Part shown: one piece after another, positions 1 through 10,041 of the stretch
Layout of the letters: each line of letters opens with the position of its first letter
Position numbering within the stretch: position 1 is the first letter of the stretch
NCBI GenBank assembly: GCA_963809765.1
Contig: CAWEKT010000003.1
Location: forward strand, 806,001-870,000
Direction: 5' to 3'
Source: JACVRM01 sp963809765
Lineage (GTDB): Bacteria > Actinomycetota > Thermoleophilia > Gaiellales > Gaiellaceae
Length of the DNA stretch: 64,000 bases
Notes under the pieces: generated by a model
What the model saw: only the letters and a program-made list of their open reading frames with translations
Databases searched by the model: none
What the model was told of the DNA's origin: nothing
Position numbers and translations under genes: made by a program

Positions 1-1
1 G

Positions 2-898
2 ATCGAGCAGCTGATCTTCCGGCCGATCCCCGACAATGCCGCTCGGCTGCAGGCCCTGCAGACGGGTGAGATCCAGGGCTACGACCTCGTCGAGCCGCAG
101 GACATCGAGACGATCGCGGGCGACGACAGCCTGCAGGTGCTCGACCGGCCGGCGTTCAACGTCGGCTATGTCGGCCTGACGCAGTCGCACGCGCCGCTCG
201 ACAAGCCGGAGGTCCGGCAGGCGATCGCGCACGCACTCAACCGGCAGGAGGTCGTGGACAACTTCTACGCCGGCCGCGGCGAGGTGGCCCATGCCTTCAT
301 GCCGCCCTCGCTCGAGGGGTACGCGACGGACGTGGCGCAGTACGAGTTCGATCCGGACAAGGCCAAGCAGATGCTCCAGCAGGCCGGGGCGGCGAACGCG
401 AACATCACGTTCTGCTTCCCGACCGACGTCTCCCGGCCGTACATGCCGGACCCGCGCCGGAACTTCGAGGCCTTCGCGGCCGACCTCCGCGACGTCGGGC
501 TCACGATCACGCCGAAGAGCGCACCGTGGAGCCCCGACTACCTCGGGATGGTGGACGAGGGCAAGTGCCCGATCTACCTGCTCGGCTGGACGGGCGACTA
601 CGGCGACCCGGACAACTTCATCGGCACCTTCTTCCAGTCGCCGCTGAAGTCCTGGGGTACGGACAAGGTCCCGAACAAGCAGGTCACCGACCTGCTCGAT
701 CAGGCCGAGACCGAGACGGACGAGGCGGCGCGGCTGGCGCTCTACGAAGACGCCAACCGTGCGATCGCCCAGTGGGTGCCCGGCGTGCCGTACGTGCACA
801 CCAAGCCCGCGCTTGCATTCCAGTCGTGCGTCACCGGCTACGAACCGAGCCCGGTTTCGCTCGAGTCCTTCGCGACGGTGTCGCTCGAGGGCTGCTAG
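2..898 (+). CDS. ABC transporter solute-binding protein, family 5 (C-terminal part)
   Basis: The frame is open from the first bases of the window, so the N-terminus with its signal peptide lies outside; about 298 residues are present. The content fits the SBP_bac_5 family, which captures peptides, nickel or opines outside the membrane: a conserved stretch at the edge (QTGEIQGYDLV), then DKPEVRQAIAHALNR, the conserved helix in which the ligand lobe is anchored, and a typical C-terminal helix rich in acidic residues. It is followed, after a hairpin-containing gap, by two permeases and two ATPases of the same importer. The substrate cannot be told from sequence; dipeptide or oligopeptide is the default. 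Confidence 0.9.
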   Translation: MEQLIFRPIPDNAARLQALQTGEIQGYDLVEPQDIETIAGDDSLQVLDRPAFNVGYVGLTQSHAPLDKPEVRQAIAHALNRQEVVDNFYAGRGEVAHAFMPPSLEGYATDVAQYEFDPDKAKQMLQQAGAANANITFCFPTDVSRPYMPDPRRNFEAFAADLRDVGLTITPKSAPWSPDYLGMVDEGKCPIYLLGWTGDYGDPDNFIGTFFQSPLKSWGTDKVPNKQVTDLLDQAETETDEAARLALYEDANRAIAQWVPGVPYVHTKPALAFQSCVTGYEPSPVSLESFATVSLEGC

Positions 899-928
899 CG
901 GTTGACGCTCGTTCGTTCAGCTGACGTC

Positions 929-970
929 GGCGCGGCACGCGCCGGGGCTCTGGCCCCGGTGCGCCGCGCC
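929..970 (+). terminator. Bipartite GC hairpin between binding-protein and permease genes
   Basis: Outer arms GGCGCGGC (929-936) and GCCGCGCC (963-970) and inner arms CCGGGGC (942-948) and GCCCCGG (953-959) pair around a TCTG loop. There is no T-tract. It sits in the only real gap (129 bp) of an otherwise overlapping operon, so it may stabilise the binding-protein message or partly terminate transcription. Confidence 0.6.
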
Positions 971-1027
971 GGCGCGGCGCTCGACCGCGGCGCCGCGGCC
1001 TAGCGCCGACGCGAGCGGTTCGGCCAG

Positions 1028-2032
1028 GTGCTCCGCTACACCGTCCGGCGCCTGATCCTTCTCGCCCCGATCCTGATCGGGCTCTCGATTCTCGTCTTCC
1101 TCTGGATCCGTGCCCTCCCCGGCGGGCCCGCACAGTCCTTGCTCGGCGAGCGGGCGACGCCGGAGGCGGTGGCGGATATCGAGGAGACGCTCGGGTTGGA
1201 CGAGCCGATCTGGGAGCAGTACCTCACCTACGTCAAGAACGCAGTCCAGCTCGACTTCGGCACGAATGTCGTCACCCGCCGCCCGGTCGCGGACGAGATC
1301 AAGGAGCGCTTCCCGGCGACCGTCGAGCTGGCCGTGGCGGCGATGGTGTTCGCGCTGGCGGTGGGGCTGCCGCTCGGCTTCATCGCGGCCAAACGGTACG
1401 GAGGGCCGGTCGATCAGTTAAGCCTGGTCGGATCGCTGATCGGGATCTCGATCCCGGTCTTCTTCCTCGCGATCCTGCTCAAGTACATCTTCGCGGTCGA
1501 GCTCGGCTGGCTACCGACCGTCGGCCGCCAGGACGTCCTCATCAACATCGAGCACCCGACGAACTTCTACTTGATCGACGCGATCCTGGCCGGCGACCTC
1601 GAGGCCTTCTTCGACGCGCTCGAGCACCTGATCCTGCCGGCGATCGCTCTGGGCACGATCCCGCTCGCCATCATCGCCAGGATCACCCGGGCGGCCGTGC
1701 TCGACGTCCAGAACGAGGACTACGTCCGCACCGCGCGCGCCAAGGGCGTCGCACCCCGGCTCGTCGACATGCGCCACATCTTCCGGAACGCGCTGCTGCC
1801 GGTGTCGACGATCATCGGCCTGCAGGTCGGCCTGCTCCTCTCGGGCGCGGTGCTGACCGAGACCGTCTTCGCGTGGCCCGGCATGGGCACGTGGCTCGTG
1901 AACGCGATCGAGGAGCGCAACTTCGCCGTCCTCCAGGCCGGGATCCTCTTCCTCGCCTTCGTCTTCGTGATCGTGAACCTGATCGTCGACATCTCCTACG
2001 CGGTCATCAACCCGAGGATCCGGCTCTCGTGA
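1028..2032 (+). CDS. ABC transporter permease, DppB/OppB type
   Basis: 334 residues, the usual length for this family. An N-terminal membrane helix (about residues 9-31, LILLAPILIGLSILVFLWI) is followed by a periplasmic loop and five more hydrophobic segments, giving the six-helix BPD_transp_1 fold. The cytoplasmic EAA loop that docks on the ATPase is visible around residues 225-245 (EDYVRTARAKGV). It forms the membrane channel with the next gene, whose GTG start overlaps this gene's TGA stop. The GTG start at 1028 gives the standard MLRYTVRRL opening of these permeases; no strong Shine-Dalgarno is seen. Confidence 0.93.
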   Translation: MLRYTVRRLILLAPILIGLSILVFLWIRALPGGPAQSLLGERATPEAVADIEETLGLDEPIWEQYLTYVKNAVQLDFGTNVVTRRPVADEIKERFPATVELAVAAMVFALAVGLPLGFIAAKRYGGPVDQLSLVGSLIGISIPVFFLAILLKYIFAVELGWLPTVGRQDVLINIEHPTNFYLIDAILAGDLEAFFDALEHLILPAIALGTIPLAIIARITRAAVLDVQNEDYVRTARAKGVAPRLVDMRHIFRNALLPVSTIIGLQVGLLLSGAVLTETVFAWPGMGTWLVNAIEERNFAVLQAGILFLAFVFVIVNLIVDISYAVINPRIRLS

Positions 2033-2928
2033 GCGTCGCGGAGCTCGAGGCCACGCAGCTCCAGCTGGAGGCGCCCACCGGCGGGCTCTGGCGCGACGCC
2101 TGGAGCCGCCTGCGGCGAAACAGGAGCGCGATGTTCGGCTTCGTCCTCGTCGGCTTCTTCGTCTTCGTCGCCGTCTTCGCGCCGCTGATCGCGACGCACA
2201 GCGTCACGGAGCAGCACCTCCCGGAGGCGCTTCACGCCGGCCCGTCCTCGGAGTACTGGTTCGGGCAGGACGATCTCGGCCGCGACGTGTTCTCGCGCAT
2301 CGTCTACGGCGCGCGCTACTCACTGGTGATCGGCGTTGTATCGGTGGCGGTCGGGCTCTCGATCGGGCTGATCATCGGCGCGATCGCCGGCTACTTCGGC
2401 GGGTTCGTCGACAGCGCGCTGATGCGCACGATGGACGTGATGCTCGCGATCCCGGGCCTGCTGCTGGCGATCGGGCTGGTCGCGCTCTTCGGCCAGGGGC
2501 TCGTGCAGATCATGGTCGCGATCGGGATCGTCAACGTGCCGATCTTCGCCCGGCTCTTACGCGGCTCGGTGCTCGCGCAGCGGGAGAACGACTTCGTGCT
2601 GGCGGCGCGCGCCGTCGGCGTGCCGCGCCGCTCGATTCTCACCGCGCACATCCTCCCCAACTCGATCTCGCCGGTGATCGTGCAGGGGACGCTCGCCATG
2701 GCGACGGCGATCATCGACGTCGCCGCCCTCGGCTTCCTCGGCCTCGGGCCGCAGGAGCCGAGCACCCCGGAGTGGGGAACGATGCTGGCGAACGTCAACC
2801 GCTACTTCGCCACGGCGCCCTACCTCGCGCTCATCCCGGGCTTCGCGATTGTCATCTCGGTGCTGGGCTTCAACCTGATCGGCGACGGCCTGCGGGAGGC
2901 CCTGGACCCGAAGCTGCGGGGCCGCTAG
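2029..2928 (+). CDS. ABC transporter permease, DppC/OppC type
   Basis: 299 residues from the GTG at 2029, which overlaps the upstream stop in a GTGA junction; the frame is open further upstream, but that part is only shadow of the previous permease. The N-terminal OppC_N helix follows the segment WSRLRRNRSAMFG, and the transmembrane core holds the EAA loop at roughly residues 195-215 (ENDFVLAARAVGV). It pairs with the DppB-type permease to form the heterodimeric channel of the peptide-type importer. The ATPase gene starts 2 bp after its stop, so the operon is tightly coupled. Confidence 0.93.
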   Translation: MSVAELEATQLQLEAPTGGLWRDAWSRLRRNRSAMFGFVLVGFFVFVAVFAPLIATHSVTEQHLPEALHAGPSSEYWFGQDDLGRDVFSRIVYGARYSLVIGVVSVAVGLSIGLIIGAIAGYFGGFVDSALMRTMDVMLAIPGLLLAIGLVALFGQGLVQIMVAIGIVNVPIFARLLRGSVLAQRENDFVLAARAVGVPRRSILTAHILPNSISPVIVQGTLAMATAIIDVAALGFLGLGPQEPSTPEWGTMLANVNRYFATAPYLALIPGFAIVISVLGFNLIGDGLREALDPKLRGR

Positions 2929-2929
2929 C

Positions 2930-3946
2930 GTGAGGCGCGAGCCGCTCCTCACCGTGGAGGACCTGCGTGTGCAGTTCTGGACCGCGCGCGGGACCGTGTA
3001 CGCCGTCAACGGCGTCTCGTTCGACATCGCGCCCGGCGAGACACTCGGCATCGTCGGCGAGTCCGGCTGCGGCAAGAGCGTGACCTCGCTCGCCCTGCTC
3101 GGCCTCCTGCCCCGGGCGGCCCGGGTCACATCGGGCGAGGCCCGATTCGAGGGACGTGATCTGCTGAAGCTCCCGGACAAGGAGCTGCGACGGGTGCGCG
3201 GGCGCGAGATCGCGATGATCTTCCAGGACCCGATGACCTCGATGAACCCCGTGCTGACCGTCGGGCGACAGATTCGCGAGGCGCTGGAAGCCCACTTCGC
3301 CATGGACCGCCGCGACGCCGAGAAGCAGCGGCCGTGGAGCTCCTGGACCTGGTCGGCATCCCCAGCGCGGAGCTGCGGTTGAGGGACTATCCGCACCAGT
3401 TCTCGGGCGGCATGCGCCAGCGCGCGATGATCGCGATGGCGCTCGCCTGCGAGCCGAAGCTGCTGATCGCCGACGAGCCGACGACGGCGCTGGACGTGAC
3501 GATCCAGGCGCAGATCCTCGAGCTGCTGCGTCAGCTCGTCGCCGAGCGCGACACGGCGCTGATCCTCATCACCCACGACCTCGGCGTCGTCGCGGGGATG
3601 TGCGAGCGCGTGCACGTGATGTACGCCGGCATGTTCGTCGAGACGGGCTCGGCCCGGCAGCTGTTCGCACGCCCGCGGCACCCCTACACGCTCGGCCTGC
3701 TGCAGAGCGTCCCGCGGCTGGACGCCGTCCGCAGCTCGCTGCAGCCGATCGAGGGGACGCCGCGCGACATGCTGCAGCCCGCCGGCGGCCTGCCCCTTCC
3801 AGCCGCGCTGCCGGTACGAGGTCGAGCTCTCGCGCCAGGAGGTCCCGGAGCTGCGCGAGGTCGAGCCGGGCCATCGGGTCGCGTGCTTCAACCCGGTGCC
3901 CGAGGACGCGTGGGCTCGCGACCGGGAAGCGGCCCTCTCTCGATGA
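2930..3946 (+). CDS. Peptide ABC transporter ATP-binding protein, OppD/DppD type (two compensating frameshifts)
   Basis: Read through, this is a 338-residue OppD-like ATPase, the family's normal length. The first frame (2930 to about 3330) carries Walker A GESGCGKS at residues 43-50 and the Q-loop (IFQDPMTSMNP). One base is then missing near 3320-3334, and the second frame carries signature FSGGMRQR, Walker B LLIADEPTTALD and the H-loop (ITHDLG). An extra base near 3780 restores the original frame for the Cys-containing C-terminal oligopeptide domain, ending at 3946. Because the two indels cancel exactly and every motif is intact, consensus error is more likely than inactivation, though a real pseudogene cannot be excluded. 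Confidence 0.85.
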
Positions 3947-4118
3947 CTCCGCGTTTGGCGCCCGGCCAGCATGGCCTCGCGCCGCGGCCGCGCGGCGCGC
4001 GCCGGCCCGCGACTTTCGAACGACACACCCCACCCTGGGTGGGGATCGGAGCTCCACCCGCCACCCACTGCGAGCGTATCGCTCGAACGCGCACGTGTCT
4101 GTGACGGAACAGGGGCAG

Positions 4119-5207
4119 ATGAGTGAAACCGGCTCGAGCAACGGTGCGCTCGTCCGGGTCGAGAACCTCAAGGTCTACTTCCCGATCAAGAGCGGGCTCG
4201 TGCTCGATCGTCACGTGGGCGACATCAAGGCCGTCGACGACGTCACGCTGGAGATCCGGCGGGGCGAGACGCTCGGACTGGTCGGCGAGTCGGGCTGCGG
4301 CAAGTCGACGGTCGGGCGCGCGATCCTCCGCCTCTACGAGCCCACCGCGGGCAAGGTCATCTTCGACGGGCGTGACATCACGAAGCTCGGCGAGGGCGAG
4401 CTGCGGCCGCTGCGCCGGCGGATGCAGATCATCTTCCAGGACCCGTACGCGTCGCTGAACCCGCGTCACAGCGTCGCCCGCATGATCGGCGAGCCGCTGC
4501 GGGTTCACAAGCTTGCGTCGGGCCAGCAGTCCGATGCACGCGTCCGCCAGCTGCTCGAGATCGTCGGCCTGCCGCCGGACGCGGCGTCCCGGTACCCGCA
4601 CGAGTTCTCCGGCGGCCAGCGCCAGCGCATCGGCATCGCCCGCGCACTGTCGATGAACCCGGACTTCATCGTCTGCGACGAGCCGGTCTCGGCGCTGGAC
4701 GTGTCGATCCAGGCTCAGATCATCAACCTGCTCGAGATGCTGCAGCGGGAGTTCGACCTCACGTACCTCTTCATCGCGCACGACCTGGCCGTCGTGCGGC
4801 ACATCTCCGACCGCATCGCCGTCATGTACCTCGGCTCGATCGTGGAGGTGTCCCCGGCAGCCGAGCTCTACGAGACGCCGCTCCACCCGTACACGATCTC
4901 CCTGCTCTCGGCGGTGCCCATCCCGGACCCCGAGGTCGAGTCGAAGCGGAAGACAATCCTGCTGTCGGGCGACCTCCCGAGCCCGGCCAACCCCCCGGCG
5001 GCATGCCGGTTCCACACACGCTGCCCCTTCGTGCAGCCGACGCGCTGCCGGGACGAGGTGCCGCCCCTCCGCCGGCTCCTGCCGGGGCACACGGTGGCCT
5101 GCCACTGGGCGGAACAGATCAAGGACGGACAGATTCAGCCGAAAGAAATAGCACCGGTCTTCGAGTCGCCCATGCTTGCGCCCGTAGCCGAACCGCCGCC
5201 CACCTAG
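4119..5207 (+). CDS. Peptide ABC transporter ATP-binding protein, OppF/DppF type
   Basis: 362 residues from the ATG at 4119, chosen because AGGGG stands a few bases upstream and the conserved domain begins about ten residues in; GTG codons at 4095 and 4101 are in-frame alternatives. Walker A GESGCGKST is at residues 56-64, followed by the Q-loop IIFQDPYASLNP, signature FSGGQRQR, Walker B FIVCDEPVSALD and the H-loop. The C-terminal oligo_HPY region shows the Cys-rich CRFHTRCPF segment. It is the second ATPase of the importer. The 172-bp gap before it holds two small hairpins (CCCCACC/GGTGGGG near 4026-4042 and GAGCG/CGCTC near 4072-4084). Confidence 0.94.
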   Translation: MSETGSSNGALVRVENLKVYFPIKSGLVLDRHVGDIKAVDDVTLEIRRGETLGLVGESGCGKSTVGRAILRLYEPTAGKVIFDGRDITKLGEGELRPLRRRMQIIFQDPYASLNPRHSVARMIGEPLRVHKLASGQQSDARVRQLLEIVGLPPDAASRYPHEFSGGQRQRIGIARALSMNPDFIVCDEPVSALDVSIQAQIINLLEMLQREFDLTYLFIAHDLAVVRHISDRIAVMYLGSIVEVSPAAELYETPLHPYTISLLSAVPIPDPEVESKRKTILLSGDLPSPANPPAACRFHTRCPFVQPTRCRDEVPPLRRLLPGHTVACHWAEQIKDGQIQPKEIAPVFESPMLAPVAEPPPT

Positions 5208-5313
5208 GTCCGCAAGCGCCGTAGCTCTGCGGGCCTGGAAGTCCGCAAGTTCCCCTCGTGCGGGGGATGGGAGTCGCCTAAAGCGCCCCACCGGCAAGGC
5301 CGATACCTGCCGC

Positions 5314-5655
5314 GTGGACGCTGCAGAGCGCAAGGAGATCCTCTCTCGTTACATGGACCATTCGCGACGCTTCGACGAGGTCGCCGCGCGCCGCCGCTCG
5401 AACGGCGACAGCATCTCCGCGGACATCATTCCCTTCTCTGCGCCGCTCAAGGAGCTCGAGCAGGAGCCGACGCCGAGGGAGATCGAGGTCCTGCAGCTGA
5501 TCTGCGACGGCCTTGTCAACCGCGAGATCGGGAACCGCCTCTTCCTCTCCGAGGAGACGGTCAAGTCGCACGTGCGTCACCTGCTCGCGAAGCTGCAGGC
5601 GCGTTCACGCGCACACGCAGTCGCCGTCGGCTTTCGCCGCGGCCTCATTACCTAG
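5314..5655 (+). CDS. Small LuxR-family (GerE-type) helix-turn-helix protein
   Basis: 113 residues. The C-terminal half (about 50-110) is a complete GerE helix-turn-helix: TPREIEVLQLICDGLVNREI, then LSEETVKSHVRHLLAKL. The first 45 residues are charged and match no receiver or sensor domain I can recognise, so it is a stand-alone DNA-binding module. GTG start at 5314. Upstream lies a TCCCC/GGGGA hairpin-like element near 5251-5268; a similar CCCTC-N3-CGGGGGA sequence follows the gene near 5698, so these may be LuxR sites (inference). It lies between the ABC operon and a broken HD-GYP gene, and nothing in the sequence gives its target. Confidence 0.85.
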   Translation: MDAAERKEILSRYMDHSRRFDEVAARRRSNGDSISADIIPFSAPLKELEQEPTPREIEVLQLICDGLVNREIGNRLFLSEETVKSHVRHLLAKLQARSRAHAVAVGFRRGLIT

Positions 5656-5889
5656 ATTCGCGCGCCAAAGCCGCTGACCTTGCCGGTGCGCAGATCCCTC
5701 AGACGGGGGACGCCGCACACCGGCGCAGGCCAGAAGCTAAAGACGGGGCGTTACCAGCCCTCGAATGTTGGACAGCGGGGCGGTCCGCATCCTGTGACTC
5801 CCTCGATTGGGAACTGACGGCAGCGCGATGTTGACACAGAAATCTGCAGATCTCAAGGGTTTCGTCGGCCACTCCGGTCCCGGCTGGTC

Positions 5890-7285
5890 GTGTCGCAGGG
5901 CTCCCTGCTGCTGAACCTCTATGCGGGGACGCTTGCCCTCGTGGCCGTGCTCATCACCGGTCTGGTCATCGAGCCGGCTTCGCGCTGAACGCAGTCCGGC
6001 GACTGGTGGGGACTTGGCGGCCTCCTGATTCTGGCGCTCTTTGTCGAGCGCGAGACCCTGCGACTGACTCCGTCGATCGAGCTCTCCGTCGCGTTTCTCC
6101 CCTGACGTTCGTTGCCGTCGTGTGGGGCCCGCTCGCCGCTGCTGTAGTGGGTGGCGGCAAGCCTCACTGTCACTCTCCCAGCGGCGCTCGGACGCTTCGC
6201 GCGAGCGGGAGGAGGTCGAGCAGCCGTTCCTGCGATGGGTCGTGTGGACAGCGAACGGGTGATCGATGGCGCGCTCGCCGGCCTGAGCCGCCTACGGCGT
6301 CTTCAGGTCGTCGACGATCCAGCCGTCGCAATCGCTCTCGCGACCGCCGCGGCGACCGCCGTCTGCTTCGCCGTCGACCTCGCGATCACCACGCTCACAC
6401 TCGCTGATCCGGGGTACAGGCCGTGCCCGTGATGTGCTCCGCGAGGCGCTGCCGGTGGCTGCCGCCGGAACCGTCCTCTACTCGAGCGTGGTGGCAGTAC
6501 TCGCTTACGCCTACCTCGAACTCACCCCACTCAGCGCAGCGCTGTTCATCATTCCGGCGATCGCGGCACAACGTCTCTTCGCCGTCACCCGAGGCGCCAG
6601 CGAGATGCCCTCCAGAAGCTCGAGGCGGCGAACCTGCAGCTCGAGCGGGCGAACCTGTCATTCGCCGCGGCGCTCGTAGCGACGCTGGACGCTCGTGATC
6701 GATACACGGCTGGACACTCGGCGGCCGTCGCGGACTATGCGCGTGACATCTGCGCCGAGATGGGCCTCGACCACGAGTACCCAGCAGCTGGCCCACCTGT
6801 GTGGGCTCGTTCACGACATCGGCAAGATCGGTCTTCCGCCGGGACTCCTGGAGAAGCCGGGGCGCTTGACTCCAGCCGAGCGGACGCTCATGGAGGAGCA
6901 CTCGGCGATCGGAGAGCGGATCCTCGCCAACGTCGAGGACTACGCCGAGATCGCTCTCATCGTTCGCCATCACCATGAGCGCATCGACGGCCTCGGTTAT
7001 CCCGACCGTCTGCGCGTCGGACGAGATTCCCGTTCCTCTCCCGCGTCATCGGTGTCGCCGATGCCTACGATGCGATGACCTCGGATCGCCCGTATCGCCA
7101 GGCGATGCCGAGTGAGGTCGCGCGGCAGCGGCTACGCGAGTCGTCCGGAACGCAGTTCGACCCCGAGGTCGTCGCAGCGTTCGAGCGGGTTCTCGCCCGT
7201 TCCGACGCCCCTTATCGCGCTGGGCGCCGTAGCCGGCGCGCTGTCCGGTCGCCGAGACCGCGAGCCCGCAGCAATCGCCGTCTAG
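5890..7285 (+). pseudogene. HD-GYP domain protein with membrane N-terminus, multiply frameshifted
   Basis: Stitching frames gives a membrane-anchored HD-GYP protein, a family that hydrolyses cyclic di-GMP. From a GTG at 5890 the first frame reads a hydrophobic segment (LLLNLYAGTLALVAVL) and stops near 5988. Further hydrophobic pieces follow in other frames (LLILALFVERETLRL, TFVAVVWGPLAAAVVGG, AGTVLYSSVVAVLAYAY). Then come DRYTAGHSAAVADYARDI, HDIGKIGLP, HHHERIDGLGYP and VADAYDAMTSDRPYR, the conserved HD and GYP blocks, again in different frames. At least five indels are needed. It ends against the convergent regulator at 7288. It is either a decayed gene or an error-rich stretch; the catalytic residues themselves are unchanged. 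Confidence 0.75.
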
Positions 7286-7287
7286 GG

Positions 7288-9852
7288 TCAGCAGGCCTCC
7301 GGTGGCGGGCTCATCTCCGCGGGAGAGAACTCGGCTGCCAGCTTCACGGCGGCTTGAGTCCGACTCTTCACTGCGAGCTTGCTCAGGATGCTTCGTACGT
7401 GCACTTTCGCGGTGGGCACGCTTATGAAGAGCGCGCTCGCGATCTCCTTATTCGAGTATCCGCGGACGATTAACTCACCAACCTCTCGTTCACGCGGCGA
7501 CAACGCCGCCGTCCCAGGAACGCTCACGTCTTTGACCAGGCCTGCGAGTTTCGCGAGGGCAATGTCATTCGCCCCGTGAAGCAGGTTTGTGAGAACCGAC
7601 GCTGGTCCTCTCTGTCCCATGAGACGGTGGTCAAGAGGTCGGGCAGCACCCGATAGGCACAGACGAAGGGATCGAAACAGCCCGAATCGCGAGCGTACTC
7701 AAATGCTTGCCTGACCTCGAGTGCGCCACGTACCCACGTCTTCCTGGCAGGCAAGAACAGCGTTTGTACACCGCACCCCAGTCTCTGTCTCGACCGAGCG
7801 CGACAGTGCCATCGCGCGGTTCATCAGGATCCGGGCGAGTTCCGGGTTCCCTTCGGACGCCGCCAAGAGCGCTTGTGAAGCGAAGTATTCGCCCTGGATC
7901 GAGGCCGAGAGCTCGGCGGAGGGCAGCTCCGTGGTTGCCCGGCGATCCAACCTGCCCTGCGCGGCATACCTCGCGGCCAGCGAAGCGCAGTTGGCGACGC
8001 AATAGCGATCCCCGGCGCGACTGGCCAGGCGCGTGGCGCGCTCCAAGGCGCGAGCACCATCCCGGAAGCGGCGCTTACCGGCGAGGGCTGCAGCCTTGGT
8101 GTGCAGCGCATGCGGGCGGATGAAGTCGAGGCGGTAGTGAGTCGCGAGGTCTAGGAGCTCGTCGGCCCGGGCGAGTGCTTCCTCGTACTGCCCGTGGCAA
8201 GCACAGACTGCGCCAAACGCATGGAGAAACGAGCTAGCCGCGACTGGATCGCGAGCGTCCGCAACGATCGTGAGAAGCCCACGGGCAGAAGCCAGCGCGA
8301 CGGCAATGTCGCCGCGCCTAGACGCAAACACCAGGGTGGCAGCCGCCACTCGGAGCATCGACTCGGAGGTAGGCGTCGGCAGTCCCTTGACCTCCTCGAG
8401 CAGCGCACGATCGCCATCGCGCTCGAGATCGAGAGCCGCGAAGAGCTGGCCGAGTAGCGCATCACGTTCCTGGTCCACGGTCTCGCGCCGCCGCCCTCGC
8501 CTGTCGATGGAGCTGCCACGAACGGAGCTCGCGTGACCCGAGAGCGGCGCTCTGGCCGGCAACTACATACGCTCGAGCTTTGAACTCGTCGAGGTCATCC
8601 AGCGAGTCGCCTGCCTGAATTCCAAGAGCTTCGGCGCGCGCGTAGTCACCTCGACGAAAGGCAAGCTCGGCTTCGGCCAGCACCACATATGGAGTCGCCG
8701 GCCGTGACTCGCCCGTCGACTCGAGCCAGCGCTCTAGGGTCGCCCCGCGCCCACTCTGCAAGAGGGGGTACATCGCCTTACGAATGACCTCTGAGAGCGT
8801 GTCAATGGAGCCGATCGACTGGATGACGTCGAACGCCTCGTCCCAGCGACCATCTGCCGCTAGAACCGACGTCACGCGACCAATCACCTCCTGTCGCTGA
8901 TCAGCGGGCCATGAGCGAAATCGCCCGAGGAGAAACTCCTTTAGGAGTGGATGCAATTCCCACTCGTCTCCTGAGTGACCGAGGTATCCGTTGCGCAAGC
9001 CGTGCGTCGACCGCCGAAGCCGCACGTTCGTCCCCTAACAAGCGCCTCAGCAGACCCTCGTCGAGCCTCGGGAGAGGCGAGATCTCGCAGAGCACGCGCG
9101 CCAAGGCTGAGTCGAGAGAGTCGAAGAACTCCTCGGCAAGGAACTGGTGAATCGGCCTTGGGATCTGCCCTGGGTCGTCTGTCGCGCCAGGGTTCAGCGC
9201 GGCAAGCGTCACGAGTGCAGGCCAGCCTTTGCACCGCTCGTGGATCGTCCTCGCATCGTGGTTGCTTCGCGTTAGTAGTGCCTCCGTCTCGGAGGCTTCG
9301 AAGGCGAGTTCGGCCTGCCCCACCGCAAGCATCTCGCCGTACGCCACCCGTCGAGCACGTCGCCCACGTGGGACGCGTCCGGCTCGTGACGACTAGCCGA
9401 ATCTCAGTCCGATCGATAAGCGCCTCCACGAAGCGCTCCGAAGCAGCCGACTCCATCGCGTACTGGTAGTCGTCGAGCACGAGCCAGGCGTCGGCAGGCC
9501 AGCCCTCGAGGTCCTCGGCGACGATCTCCGCGAGGATCTCGGCGTCCGCCTCGGCGTCCCGGGTCGCGGTCAGGCGCTCGCGGATTCGCTTGTCGCTGCC
9601 CGGAACCAGCTTCGACGCCGCCTGCGCGATGCCCGCGGCGAGGGCGGCCACGTCGGACGACGCGGGACCGCCCCGGTACCACGCGTGCTGCCTGTCCTCC
9701 ACCCACTGCTGGGCGAGCGTCGTCTTGCCGAAGCCGGCGGGCGCCGCCAGCAGGATGACCCGCGCTCCACTTTCCTCGAGAAGCGTCGTCAGCCGCGGGC
9801 GCCGAATCAGGTGTCGACGAGCGGCCGGCACCGTGTTCTCCGCATCGGCCAT
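7288..9852 (-). pseudogene. MalT-like LuxR-family regulator (AAA + TPR + LuxR), multiply frameshifted
   Basis: The minus strand encodes pieces of one regulator of about 850 residues. Piece 9852 to about 9345 holds the NTPase: Walker A APAGFGKTTLAQQW and the Walker B-like stretch LVLDDYQYAM. Pieces near 9347-9030, 9025-8560 and 8562-7760 hold the winged and TPR-like helices (for example ALLTRSNHDA, AELAFRRGDYARAEALG, GQYEEALARADELLDLA). Piece 7620-7288 holds an intact C-terminal GerE domain (LSPREREVGELIVRGYSNKE). Five frame changes are needed. Such proteins are usually inducer-responsive activators. It faces the broken HD-GYP gene and is divergent from dnaB. Confidence 0.75.
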
Positions 9853-9915
9853 GAAGTCGCTTCCGGCCGCTCCACCCTACCGCGCTTCAGCGGCCCCGAC
9901 AGCAGGGCGAGCGAT

Positions 9916-10036
9916 TGCTCCACAGGCCTGTCCACGACGGACCACGCCCATGGGGACAGTGGTGAGAACTCCCCGCATCGAGCGCCCGGATCATCCCCAG
10001 GAGTCCGGTGGACAACGTCCGACCCGTTGGGGACAA
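9916..10036. promoter_or_regulatory. Cluster of DnaA-box-like 9-mers upstream of dnaB
   Basis: Five 9-mers differ from the actinobacterial box TTGTCCACA by one or two bases: TGCTCCACA (9916), CTGTCCACG (9928), and on the minus strand CTGTCCCCA (9951-9959), TTGTCCACC (10007-10015) and TTGTCCCCA (10028-10036). The first two flank a palindrome, ACAGGCCTGT. No AT-rich unwinding element is visible, so this is more likely a DnaA-binding or regulatory site than an origin. Confidence 0.35.
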
Positions 10037-10041
10037 TCGAA

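Noticed and set aside
5831..5836. TTGACA as promoter of the HD-GYP gene
   Set aside because: No acceptable -10 at 16-18 bp spacing.
9916..10036. oriC
   Set aside because: DnaA-box-like sites are weak, no AT-rich unwinding region and no dnaA or dnaN nearby.
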